Shown in pieces: positions 9,501 to 16,432 of a DNA stretch of 17,863 nt. Positions within the stretch are counted from its first letter, which is position 1. Each line of letters starts with the position of its first letter. The position numbers and the translations under genes are program-made. The notes under the pieces are model-generated. The model was not told the origin of the DNA. It saw nothing but the letters and a program-made list of their open reading frames with translations, and made no database searches. This DNA comes from Candidatus Poribacteria bacterium WGA-3G (GTDB lineage: Bacteria; Poribacteria; WGA-4E; WGA-3G): contig ASZN01000064.1 in the NCBI GenBank assembly GCA_000406005.1, forward strand, positions 1 to 17,863. Reading direction: 5' to 3'.

Positions 9501-12500
9501 GGATGAGCTCATTAGAGGTGTTGAGGAACAGCAAGAATCATCAGAGAGTTTTAAGAATTGTTTTGTTCGTGTTGAAAACCTCAATCTCCGTCCTTCACAA
9601 GGAAACACGATCTTTCAATGTTCCAAGTGTCGGCGTAAGCATCTTTACAAGGCAAGCGGGATTTGCACAAACACAAAGTGCTTGGATAAATTGAAAGAGA
9701 TTGATAGAAAAAAAGACCCATTTGAAAAGTATGGGCAGTACTACGCCCATCAAGTTAATTCAGAAGGAAGCGAAATTCAACCTTACCGTTTCCATTGCGA
9801 AGAATTAACTGCACAAACTGACTCAGAAGAACGCCCTAGCCGGCAACGGTGGTTCCAAAATGTAATACTTGACAATGAAAACCCGCGAACGGATGAAATT
9901 GACCTACTTAGCGTAACAACAACGATGGAAGCGGGTGTTGATATTGGAGCACTTTCGATAGTTTTGTTAGGCAACGTTCCGCCCCAACGTTTCAACTATC
10001 AACAGCGTGTCGGGCGCGCCGGACGCCGTGGAGAACCAATAGCGTCCTCTTTGACACTTTGTCGTCTTAGAACCCATGATGACCACTATTTCTCCAATAC
10101 AGGCGAAATTACAAATACACCAACACCGTCACCATATCTGGATCTTCGGAGTCCGGACATTATCAAAAGGGTACTGGCAAAGGAAGTTTTGTTCCACGCT
10201 TTCCCCAAATACTCCATTGAAACTTCAAACGAGAGAAACATCCACGGCGCATTTGGAACAGTCTCCGACTGGACTACTAATCGGGACAAACTATCCGAAT
10301 GGATCAAAACTCAACAAGATCAGATTCAGCAAATCGCGCGGGTGCTTACCGCACAAACGGAATTATATCTTCAGAACGGAACAGATGAGCTGATAAACTG
10401 GGTTACCAACGAACTTGAAACCGATATTAACGAATGTGTCAAGAAGATTCTACGGATTGACGGCTTTTCTGACCGTAAAGACAATCAGTTGTCTGTTCCC
10501 AATTTTCTGTTCTTTGCCGAGGAGAGGGAGGTTGATCTCAATAAAGTCTACGATACAAAAGGCAAACGGTATAAGGTCCGCGGGCTAATCGAGATTCTCC
10601 GCCGCTACAAGTTTACGATTACTGAGAACACACCCATTGAGGAAGAAGTCGCACTTGACCCCGAATTGCTCGGAAAGGTCTTTGAAAACCTTCTCGCTGC
10701 CTACAACCCCGAAACCGGTGCGACTGCGCGTAAACAGACGGGCTCTTTCTATACCCCTCGCGAGATCGTCAACTACATGGTAGACGAGTCACTCATTGCA
10801 CATCTGAAAAGCGAACTGGTTACCTATTATGAAGCTGAAAACACTTTTGTCTCAATGAATCCACCTTCACAATTAGACCTCAGGGGTCGGGCAGATCCGG
10901 TGCAAACGGGACTGGATACGCAGAAGACGGTACTGTCTGACAAACAAAAGTCTGACATCGAAAAGAAACTCCGCCATCTCATTAGTTATAACGATAAGCC
11001 ACACCAATTCGATGCCGATAAAACCGAGCAATTGATAAAAGCGATTGATACGCTCAAGATACTTGACCCCGCCTGCGGTTCGGGTGCCTTCCCAATGGGG
11101 ATATTACACAAACTCGTTTTCATCCTCGGAAAATTGGACCCGCGCAACGACCAGTGGCGACAACGGCAGATCGCTAAAGTCGAGAACCTCATCAACATGG
11201 CAGAAGATATTGACGATAGCACGGTCCGCCGAAACACCATCCGAGACCTTGAAACGGAAATTGATAATATCAACGAAGCGTTTGAACGGAATGAACTCGA
11301 CTATGGTAGGAAACTCTATCTAATAGAAAACTGTATTTATGGCTTGGATATCCAACCGATTGCTGTGCAGATCGCCAAACTCCGATTCTTTATTTCGCTT
11401 GTTGTAGACCAGCGTATTGACGATACCCAAGAGAATAGAGGCGTGCGTCCATTGCCGAATTTGGAAACCAAGTTTGTGTCAGGAAACGCGCTCATCAGTG
11501 TAGAGAAACCGGTGCAACAAACGCTGCGCAATCCAGAAATTGACCGCAAGGAAACAGAGTTAAGCGAGGTCCGAAGAAAACATTTCACCGCCCGCACCCC
11601 AAGAACGAAAGAGAAGTATCGAGACCTTGATAAGCGAATCCGTGCCGAAATCGGCCAATTGCTCAAAAGCGGTGGTTTTCCCAGTGAAACAACCGAAAAA
11701 ATCGCCAACTGGGACCCATACGACCAAAATGCGGTTGCCGATTTCTTTGATGCCGAGTGGATGTTCGGTATTACAGAAGGATTCGATGTTGTGATAGGCA
11801 ACCCGCCTTATGTTGATTCTGAAACCGTGACAAAAACCCAACCAGAACTTAGGCAAACTTACAAAGCATCTTACCAATCTGCGAAGGGAAATTGGGATCT
11901 GTTTATTGTTTTCATTGAACGCGGGATACAACTTCAAAAAGAGGATGGGATCATTTCTTACATAGTTCCAAATAAACTGATTGGTGCAACTTATGCTAAA
12001 ACGTTACGGAATATGTTGATGAATTATGCCCTCTTAGAAATCCGCGATTATTCCAAAGTGGATGTGTTTAAAGAATCCGATGTCTACCCTATCGTTTTTG
12101 TTATTAGAAAAACTGATCAGAAGCATGATGTCTCCATGGTAGTAATGGAAAATCTTGAAGAGTCATCTATTCATAATGAGGTTCCCGTTGAACTGTTCTA
12201 TCGAGATGTTTTTTGGGATAGGTTTTTCGTTTCAGAGAATCAACTGCAGGTGGTTGTTAAGTGTTTGAGTTTTCCCACTCTTGAAAGTTTTTTCGAGGTA
12301 GGTGCAGCTGCCACCGTAAGCGAAGCCTATGCCCTCAAGGAATCTATACGTGAATACTCTACTGGTTTGTCAACAACCCCTTTCAAAAAACTAATTAACA
12401 CGGGGACAATTGATAGATACGAATCCCTCTGGTCTAAACAATCTACAAGGTATATAAAAGACAGTTATAATACACCTATTGTGCTTGATTCAGATTTGCG

Positions 12501-12957
12501 TAAACTTAGTAACAGGCGTTTTATGCAAGCGCAATCAAAGAAAATCATAATAGGCGGAATGACGAAAATTTTGGAATGTGTTTATGACGAGGGTGAATAT
12601 GTTGCTGGGAAATCAACGACTATAATCCTTGAAAGCGGAGATATGAATTTAAAGTACGCTCTTGCCGTGCTGAATAGTAGGTTGGTTTCTTTTTGGTATA
12701 GGACTTACTTTAGATCACTGGCATTAGCAGGAGGATATTTACGGATTGGAAATAATGAAATAAAGACTATCCCAATTCCTGATGTACCCTCTGAGCAACA
12801 AGCACCAATCATTGAACGTGTCGATCAGATTCTCGATGCAAAAGCCGCTGACTCTAATATGGACACCGCTGCTTTAGAAAAAGAGATTGATAAACGGGTG
12901 TATGCATTGTATAATTTAACGGAAGAGGAAATTGCAATTGTGGAGGCAAGCGAATGA
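6541..12957 (+). CDS. DEAD/DEAH helicase fused to Eco57I-type N6-adenine methyltransferase (2138 aa, chimeric)
   Basis: Residues 1-1300 are a large superfamily 2 helicase. Visible are Walker A GTGSGKT (118-124), motif II DELH (330-333), motif III SSAS (368-371), motif IV SDSRQD (724-729), motif V TTMEAGVDIG (1127-1136) and motif VI QRVGRAGRRG (1155-1164). Cysteine clusters at 513/518/538/541/551/554, with 664/667, and at 1027/1030/1042/1047 suggest two zinc modules. Overall it resembles the large helicases of defence loci (DrmA, DruE and DpdJ type), but I cannot assign it to one. Their C-terminal region is missing. From K1301 the protein becomes an adenine methyltransferase: GSFYTPRE (1401-1408, motif X region), LDPACGSGAF (1508-1517, AdoMet binding), NPPY (1754-1757, catalytic), then a TaqI-like target recognition domain to the end. 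The switch coincides with the 95-bp inverted repeat, so the fusion looks recombinational or artefactual. The methyltransferase half, from the repeat to about 11800, looks richer in G+C than the helicase half. Start ATG 6541 follows GGGAGG; the stop overlaps the TIR gene (ATGA). Confidence 0.85.
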   Translation: MSDPFEIYELLCDTYIRYIQTIMGFNSEKLEEERDKLLREKGLLFQEPRFEPIFPYPSSKKTLSDLCVDLKLPTELGEFLAAGGKEGLAPIDRALYKHQEEAIKASVTDGKDVVVTTGTGSGKTECFLLPIFSYLIQESQNWDVYGGRNSEHPWWQTQQKRVPQREKENRPAAIRALILYPLNALVEDQLMRLRRACDSPEARQWLADNRGDNRFYFGRYTGLTPVPGQEKNKKKTNPNIQRLRNQLNKLQKQAEKARDNDETRYFFSSTDPDASEMWSRWDMQDHPPDILITNYSMLNIMLTRDLEQPIFEKTKEWLEKPDSVFHLVVDELHSYRGTAGSEVAYLLRTLFNRLNLDPDSPKLRIIASSASLEGDEGRAYLRQFFARGKEFKIIGSPLHPDKNATLQNCLKHAKHFETFNKDADPSHLDQVSKNIVKDSVAELCNHNGKLHASTIEEMCKKANKIASTPISADVIHGLIRYLIQQKEDSNSGRALLPLRVHYFFKNFEGLWACSNSNCQGRSDEISVGKLFANRRVLCDECGSRVLELLTCETCGDIFLGGYKQKISADIPGWYLSGDYQNLSGLPEKGIRDRNYETYAVFWQKTEKPAQNNPWIKNGIGRQWAPAQFSASDGTLIPDASSKFNVYYYKIDDSKEWCSEIPKFCPNCGDLREYKAEKIIVNGKEQAYSTLRTSRTGLQKIIQIFTQTLQTTVKNQSERKTIIFSDSRQDAAKYAVGIQWSHYQDMIRLTAIEAMKKQAEDEDLKIVLNFQTPRPNFRRAMRRLYDKFPNQEQLLESIEDAFYDQKPLTPDQENQLTMLEGNYPFIALQDDCFDEFINLGMNPGGYGNKVEISREKGRLNTWIEHKWEEIFEWNEDPVSRRQLLEKHQRELLTDIEAELKRMITEQLLFARRDMGLEGLGLAWCEPYTDLDKWKIKEFDVAEMMSAVTRILGERRYTTINHPHNNQTNNPAFLRDYIKKSVEQLGYPADELIRGVEEQQESSESFKNCFVRVENLNLRPSQGNTIFQCSKCRRKHLYKASGICTNTKCLDKLKEIDRKKDPFEKYGQYYAHQVNSEGSEIQPYRFHCEELTAQTDSEERPSRQRWFQNVILDNENPRTDEIDLLSVTTTMEAGVDIGALSIVLLGNVPPQRFNYQQRVGRAGRRGEPIASSLTLCRLRTHDDHYFSNTGEITNTPTPSPYLDLRSPDIIKRVLAKEVLFHAFPKYSIETSNERNIHGAFGTVSDWTTNRDKLSEWIKTQQDQIQQIARVLTAQTELYLQNGTDELINWVTNELETDINECVKKILRIDGFSDRKDNQLSVPNFLFFAEEREVDLNKVYDTKGKRYKVRGLIEILRRYKFTITENTPIEEEVALDPELLGKVFENLLAAYNPETGATARKQTGSFYTPREIVNYMVDESLIAHLKSELVTYYEAENTFVSMNPPSQLDLRGRADPVQTGLDTQKTVLSDKQKSDIEKKLRHLISYNDKPHQFDADKTEQLIKAIDTLKILDPACGSGAFPMGILHKLVFILGKLDPRNDQWRQRQIAKVENLINMAEDIDDSTVRRNTIRDLETEIDNINEAFERNELDYGRKLYLIENCIYGLDIQPIAVQIAKLRFFISLVVDQRIDDTQENRGVRPLPNLETKFVSGNALISVEKPVQQTLRNPEIDRKETELSEVRRKHFTARTPRTKEKYRDLDKRIRAEIGQLLKSGGFPSETTEKIANWDPYDQNAVADFFDAEWMFGITEGFDVVIGNPPYVDSETVTKTQPELRQTYKASYQSAKGNWDLFIVFIERGIQLQKEDGIISYIVPNKLIGATYAKTLRNMLMNYALLEIRDYSKVDVFKESDVYPIVFVIRKTDQKHDVSMVVMENLEESSIHNEVPVELFYRDVFWDRFFVSENQLQVVVKCLSFPTLESFFEVGAAATVSEAYALKESIREYSTGLSTTPFKKLINTGTIDRYESLWSKQSTRYIKDSYNTPIVLDSDLRKLSNRRFMQAQSKKIIIGGMTKILECVYDEGEYVAGKSTTIILESGDMNLKYALAVLNSRLVSFWYRTYFRSLALAGGYLRIGNNEIKTIPIPDVPSEQQAPIIERVDQILDAKAADSNMDTAALEKEIDKRVYALYNLTEEEIAIVEASE
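10440..10534. repeat. 95-bp perfect inverted repeat, right copy at the helicase/methyltransferase junction
   Basis: Identical to the reverse complement of 1-95. It begins one base before codon K1301 of the fusion gene, where helicase-type sequence ends and methyltransferase-type sequence begins. The two copies bracket 10,344 bp. Confidence 0.97.
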
Positions 12958-15164
12958 ACAAACCGTTAAAAGTTTTTATTTCCTATGCTCGTACAGACAA
13001 GGAAGCAAAAGACAAATTGATAAAGTCTCTCGCTGTGATGAAACGCAGTGGCTTAATAGACATCTGGCACGATACCGAAATGCTCGGTGGTGACAGGTGG
13101 CAGCACGAAATTTTCTCTAAACATCTTCCCACTTCAGACTTGCTGCTCTATCTCGTCTCTATTGATAGTCTTGCCTCCGAAAACTGCTACGAGGAATTTG
13201 AAGTTGCCTTAGAAAAAAAGATAAGGGTTATTCCGATTATCTTTTCGGATTGTGATTGGAAGAGCGAGCAGCAACTCAGCAACTTCCAAGTTTTTCCTGA
13301 CGATGGTACCCCTATTAACGAATGGGATCCGGAAGATAAGGGATGGCAAAATGCCGTAAAAGGCATCCGAAAGACTATTGATAGGATGCTGTCTCAGGCG
13401 GAACCTGCGTCTGATGTCTCCGAAAAAGAACGAGAGGGTGAAGTGATATTCCAGCATGGAAATTTCCTACTGATGTTAGGACAAATAGAAGTAGCGATAG
13501 CAGCCTATTCGGAAGCGATTAAATGCAAACCTGATTATGCCGAGGCCTATAACAGTCTAGGTGTTGCTTACTTCAGCAAAGGCGATTTTGACAATGCTAT
13601 CAAAGACTATACCACTGCGATACAAATCCAACCTGATTATGCTGAAGCCTATAGTAATCGGGGTGGTGCTTACAGCAAAAAAGGCAAAATGGAGAAGGCG
13701 GTTAAGGATTATAATACTGCTATACAACTCAACCCACGTCATGCTACGGCCTATTATAATCGGGGTGCTGCTTACTCTGAAAAAAGCGATTTTGACAATG
13801 CCATTAGAGATTATGAGACTGCTATACAACTCAAACCTGATTATGCCGAGGCACATAACAATCGGGGTGTTGCTTACTCTGAAAAAAGCGATTTTGACAA
13901 TGCTATCAAAGACTTTGATAAAGCGATACAACTCAATCCACGCCATGCTGAAGCCTATAACAATCGAGGCACTGCTTACTCTGCAAAAGGCGATTTTGAT
14001 AACGCCATTAGAGATCATAATACTGCTATACAACTCAATCCACGCCGTGCCGAAGCCTATAACAATCGAGGCAATACTTACTCCGAAAACAGTGATTTTG
14101 ATAACGCCATCAAAGACTTTGATAAGGCAATACAACTCCAGTCCGATTATGCCGAGGCATATTGTAATCGAGGCAATGCTTACGTCCGAAAAAGTGATTT
14201 TGAAAGTGCCTTCAGAGATTATGAGACTGCTATACAACTTAAACCTAATCTTGCTGATGCCTATCGCAACAGAGGCGCTGCTTATAGCAAAACAGGCGAT
14301 TTTGAAAGTGCCTTCAAGGACTATAACACTGCGATACAACTTAAACCTGATGATGTCCATGCTTATCACAATCGGGGCCTTGCTCACGCTGACGTAAACG
14401 ATTTTGAAAGTGCAATCAAAGACTATACTACAGCATTACAACTCCAATCTGATGCTGATATCTATCACAACCGAGGCCTTATTTACAGCAAAATAGGGAA
14501 AGTTGACAATGCCATAAAAGACTTTAATATGGCAATACAACTCAAACCGGATCTTGCTGAGGTATATTGCAATCGGGGCACTGCTTACTCTGCAAAAGGC
14601 GATTTTGATAATGCCATGAAAGACTATACCACTGCGATACAACTTCAACAGGGTTTTGCCCAGGCGTATTACAATCGAGGCAGTATTTACGATGCCAAAA
14701 TGGATTTCGACAACGCTATAAAAGACTATACGACAGCAATGCAACTACAACCTGATTATGCCGAGGCATATAATAACCGTGGTATTGTTTACGGCATGAA
14801 AAATGCCTTTGACGATGCTATAAAGGACTTTGATAAGGCGATACAACTCAAACCGGATCTTGTCGAGCCTTATTGCAATCGGGGGGTTGCTTACTACCAA
14901 AAAGGCGATTTTGATAATGCTATCAGGGATTATACTAAAGCGATAGAACTCAAACCTGATTATGCCACGTCCTATAGCAATCGCGGTGAAGCATGGTTAC
15001 ACCTACAGGAATGGGAAAAAGCCAAATCAGACTTGACGACTGCCCAAAATATGGGAGTAGATATTATTGCTTCATTCCATAATGCCTACGAAAGTGTTGA
15101 AGACTTCGAGCAAAAAACCGGTGTTCAGTTGCCAGAAGACATCGCCGAAATGTTGACGCAGTAA
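12954..15164 (+). CDS. TIR domain protein with 16 TPR repeats (736 aa)
   Basis: Residues 1-145 form a bacterial TIR domain (TIR_2 type): KVFISYARTD at 6-15, then IDIWHD (35-40) and SENCYEEFEVAL (75-86), where E81 is the best candidate for the NAD-cleaving glutamate. Such domains hydrolyse NAD+ or make cyclic ADP-ribose signals in anti-phage systems; other bacterial TIR proteins are scaffolds. Residues about 162-704 are sixteen TPR units, nearly all 34 residues with the pattern AEAYNNRGxAYxxKGDFDNAIKDYxxAIQLKPDY, building a superhelix for protein binding and probably sensing. A short C-terminal tail (FEQKTGVQLPEDIAEML) follows. There is no signal peptide or membrane span. GGAGG (12942-12946) lies 7 nt before ATG 12954, and ATGA overlaps the preceding stop, so it is co-translated with the helicase-methyltransferase. 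It is a plausible effector for the operon (inference). Confidence 0.92.
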   Translation: MNKPLKVFISYARTDKEAKDKLIKSLAVMKRSGLIDIWHDTEMLGGDRWQHEIFSKHLPTSDLLLYLVSIDSLASENCYEEFEVALEKKIRVIPIIFSDCDWKSEQQLSNFQVFPDDGTPINEWDPEDKGWQNAVKGIRKTIDRMLSQAEPASDVSEKEREGEVIFQHGNFLLMLGQIEVAIAAYSEAIKCKPDYAEAYNSLGVAYFSKGDFDNAIKDYTTAIQIQPDYAEAYSNRGGAYSKKGKMEKAVKDYNTAIQLNPRHATAYYNRGAAYSEKSDFDNAIRDYETAIQLKPDYAEAHNNRGVAYSEKSDFDNAIKDFDKAIQLNPRHAEAYNNRGTAYSAKGDFDNAIRDHNTAIQLNPRRAEAYNNRGNTYSENSDFDNAIKDFDKAIQLQSDYAEAYCNRGNAYVRKSDFESAFRDYETAIQLKPNLADAYRNRGAAYSKTGDFESAFKDYNTAIQLKPDDVHAYHNRGLAHADVNDFESAIKDYTTALQLQSDADIYHNRGLIYSKIGKVDNAIKDFNMAIQLKPDLAEVYCNRGTAYSAKGDFDNAMKDYTTAIQLQQGFAQAYYNRGSIYDAKMDFDNAIKDYTTAMQLQPDYAEAYNNRGIVYGMKNAFDDAIKDFDKAIQLKPDLVEPYCNRGVAYYQKGDFDNAIRDYTKAIELKPDYATSYSNRGEAWLHLQEWEKAKSDLTTAQNMGVDIIASFHNAYESVEDFEQKTGVQLPEDIAEMLTQ
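13437..15065 (+). repeat. Coding tandem repeat, about 16 units of 102 bp (TPR array)
   Basis: Each unit encodes 34 residues (one has 33). Some units are close at DNA level, sharing stretches such as GGCGATTTTGA and CAATCG/CGGGGC, which implies recent internal duplication and makes copy-number change likely. The first and last units are the most divergent, as is usual for capping repeats. Confidence 0.9.
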
Positions 15165-15324
15165 TAGGAGCAAAGCCTAATCCACTGCTTCAAAACCCCT
15201 GTCAACCTCAAATGGGAGAGCGTTCTATCCGCCGTATTTATCTTGACAATCCTTTAATTTTGTAAATCCTGGTTCAGACAGTGGACAACGGACATGCCTC
15301 GGATAACTTCTTAATCTCCATGAT

Positions 15325-15350
15325 ACATACCGCTCCGCTGGAGCGGAAGA
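15325..15350. repeat. 26-bp palindrome-containing repeat, copy 1
   Basis: It contains CCGCTCCGCTGGAGCGG (15330-15346), a 7-bp perfect stem with a 3-nt loop. Copy 2 starts 49 bp downstream and differs at one base. No T-run follows, so it is not a classical terminator; it resembles dispersed REP-like elements. Confidence 0.85.
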
Positions 15351-15373
15351 CTTAGGGCATTCGGATGCTATAG

Positions 15374-15399
15374 ACATATCGCTCCGCTGGAGCGGAAGA
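15374..15399. repeat. 26-bp palindrome-containing repeat, copy 2
   Basis: Same as copy 1 except C to T at the sixth base, which shortens the stem to 6 bp (CGCTCC/GGAGCG). Confidence 0.85.
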
Positions 15400-15560
15400 G
15401 TGAAAAACCGATAATGATTCTGAATGCTTAAGAACTTGAAGCAATGTTATGAAGTGCCAACGTTTATTTAAACCAAAAATCAGTAAAGTTAAGACAAGTT
15501 TTGTTGCTCAAATTCGATAGGTGTCAAATGTGGGGCGAATGTTAATGTTTTGAAGAAAAG

Positions 15561-15589
15561 TTGAAAATTCATCAGAAAAGTGGTATCCT
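15561..15589 (+). promoter_or_regulatory. Candidate promoter of the membrane-protein gene
   Basis: TTGAAA (15561-15566), a 17-bp spacer and TATCCT (15584-15589) give 5/6 and 4/6 matches to consensus. Transcription would start within about 5 nt of the ATG at 15599, implying a leaderless or nearly leaderless mRNA. That would fit the lack of a ribosome binding site there. Confidence 0.4.
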
Positions 15590-15598
15590 TAGTACAAG

Positions 15599-16108
15599 AT
15601 GGACAACAATGAACGCCGAGAAATTCTCAAACAAGCCTTGGCTGAGATAAACGCATCCCTATTATCCAATTCCCAAATGCTTGATAAAGCTATCCTATCC
15701 TTATCAAGCGCGGGTTTAGGAGTTTCATTGGCATTCATAAAAAACGTGGTTCCACTGGATAAAGCAACGAACCTATATCTTCTATATTTGTCTTGGGGGA
15801 CGTTTGTAGGGGCCATTGCAGGCACGCTGGTTTCGTTTCTTGCTAGCCAATGTGGGTTGGAGGAACAGGCAAATCAGGTTAACGACGAACTTGAAGATAT
15901 GGATGATGAGCAGGTTATTATTTTCCCTGAAGGCGTGGATGACAACGAACTTGAGGATGAAGATGAGGAAACAGACGCTAGCGACAGACCTTTTCAGGTA
16001 TCAAAGTGGCTGACTCGGTTTTCTTTAGCATGCTATATTGCTGCCATCATTTTCACTGTCTTATTTGTTGCATGCAACCGCGATGTCATATCTACTCAAC
16101 CAAACTAA
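15599..16108 (+). CDS. Small acidic membrane protein (169 aa), unknown function
   Basis: Not recognised. Three hydrophobic segments at about residues 29-51, 57-83 and 139-159 look like membrane spans. Between the second and third lies a very acidic hydrophilic segment (about 87-130) with runs such as ELEDMDDE and ELEDEDEETD. The first 28 residues are polar and helical. The acidic loop could bind cations or a basic partner. The next gene, 13 nt downstream, encodes a 49-aa strongly basic protein, so the two may interact; this is inference from charge and position. No ribosome binding site precedes ATG 15599; the nearby promoter suggests leaderless translation. The stop TAA (16106-16108) overlaps the purine-rich ribosome binding site of the next gene. 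Confidence 0.75.
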   Translation: MDNNERREILKQALAEINASLLSNSQMLDKAILSLSSAGLGVSLAFIKNVVPLDKATNLYLLYLSWGTFVGAIAGTLVSFLASQCGLEEQANQVNDELEDMDDEQVIIFPEGVDDNELEDEDEETDASDRPFQVSKWLTRFSLACYIAAIIFTVLFVACNRDVISTQPN

Positions 16109-16121
16109 AGGAGGTGTTTTC

Positions 16122-16271
16122 ATGTCAAAGAGGCAAAAACCACTTAGAAAAGGATCCTCTACTCGACATGACGGAGGGGCACCGAAAGTCCGAGTTCCTT
16201 CCAGAGGCAAGTCTTCTAAGCCGCCGAAGGAGGGCACTAAGCCCACATCAACGAAATCTTCAAAAAAATAG
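16122..16271 (+). CDS. 49-aa highly basic protein, unknown function
   Basis: Starts MSKRQKPLRKGSSTRHDGG and ends in a Lys/Ser/Thr/Pro-rich tail (KPTSTKSSKK). About a third of residues are Lys or Arg, and there is almost no hydrophobic content, so it is probably disordered. ATG 16122 follows AAAGGAGG (16107-16114) with 7-nt spacing, the best ribosome binding site in the window. That makes this start far better than the upstream in-frame ATG at 16038, which lies inside the membrane-protein gene. It may bind nucleic acid or the acidic loop of the preceding membrane protein; neither can be shown from sequence. Confidence 0.65.
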   Translation: MSKRQKPLRKGSSTRHDGGAPKVRVPSRGKSSKPPKEGTKPTSTKSSKK

Positions 16272-16432
16272 TCCCTACTGTCTTTAACGTCCAGGGAGTA
16301 ACCTGAATTTTTGATATTTTCAACTATAATCGGTGTCCCTCGGTATCACAAAGCGCAACGCCAATGCAAGAATTGGCGGTTACAGCCTGTCTATACGTGT
16401 TCCAAGTCAGACAGGTACAGGAGATTCCACGA

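Larger units (their letters stand above)
15165..15598. other. Non-coding stretch with two palindromic repeats
   Basis: I see no credible gene in these 434 bp. The stretch holds two copies of a palindromic repeat (15325-15350, 15374-15399) and a candidate promoter close to the next gene (15561-15589). Apart from the palindromes, no hairpin followed by a T-run is seen after the TIR-TPR stop. Confidence 0.7.

Noticed and set aside
13557..14397. Long open frames (276-278 codons) on both strands within the TPR region
   Set aside because: They are by-products of the 102-bp coding repeat; their composition is unnatural and neither has a ribosome binding site or family features.
13437..15065. CRISPR array
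   Set aside because: The repeats are contiguous, imperfect, 102 bp long and in frame with a TPR protein; there are no spacers.
1..15164. A DISARM locus (PLD, SNF2 helicase, adenine methyltransferase and large helicase all present)
   Set aside because: The PLD, SNF2 and methyltransferase pieces are broken and on the other strand, the three operon proteins do not look like DrmB or DrmC, and the helicase is not specifically assignable to DrmA.
15330..15395. The palindromes as intrinsic terminators
   Set aside because: Stems of 6-7 bp are followed by purine-rich sequence, not a T-run; the element is duplicated like a dispersed repeat.
16038..16271. 77-aa version of the small basic protein
   Set aside because: Its first 28 codons lie within the membrane-protein gene in another frame; the strong ribosome binding site points to ATG 16122.
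16272..16320. Terminator after the basic protein
   Set aside because: Only a 5-bp stem (TCCCT/AGGGA) with a long loop and no T-run directly after it.
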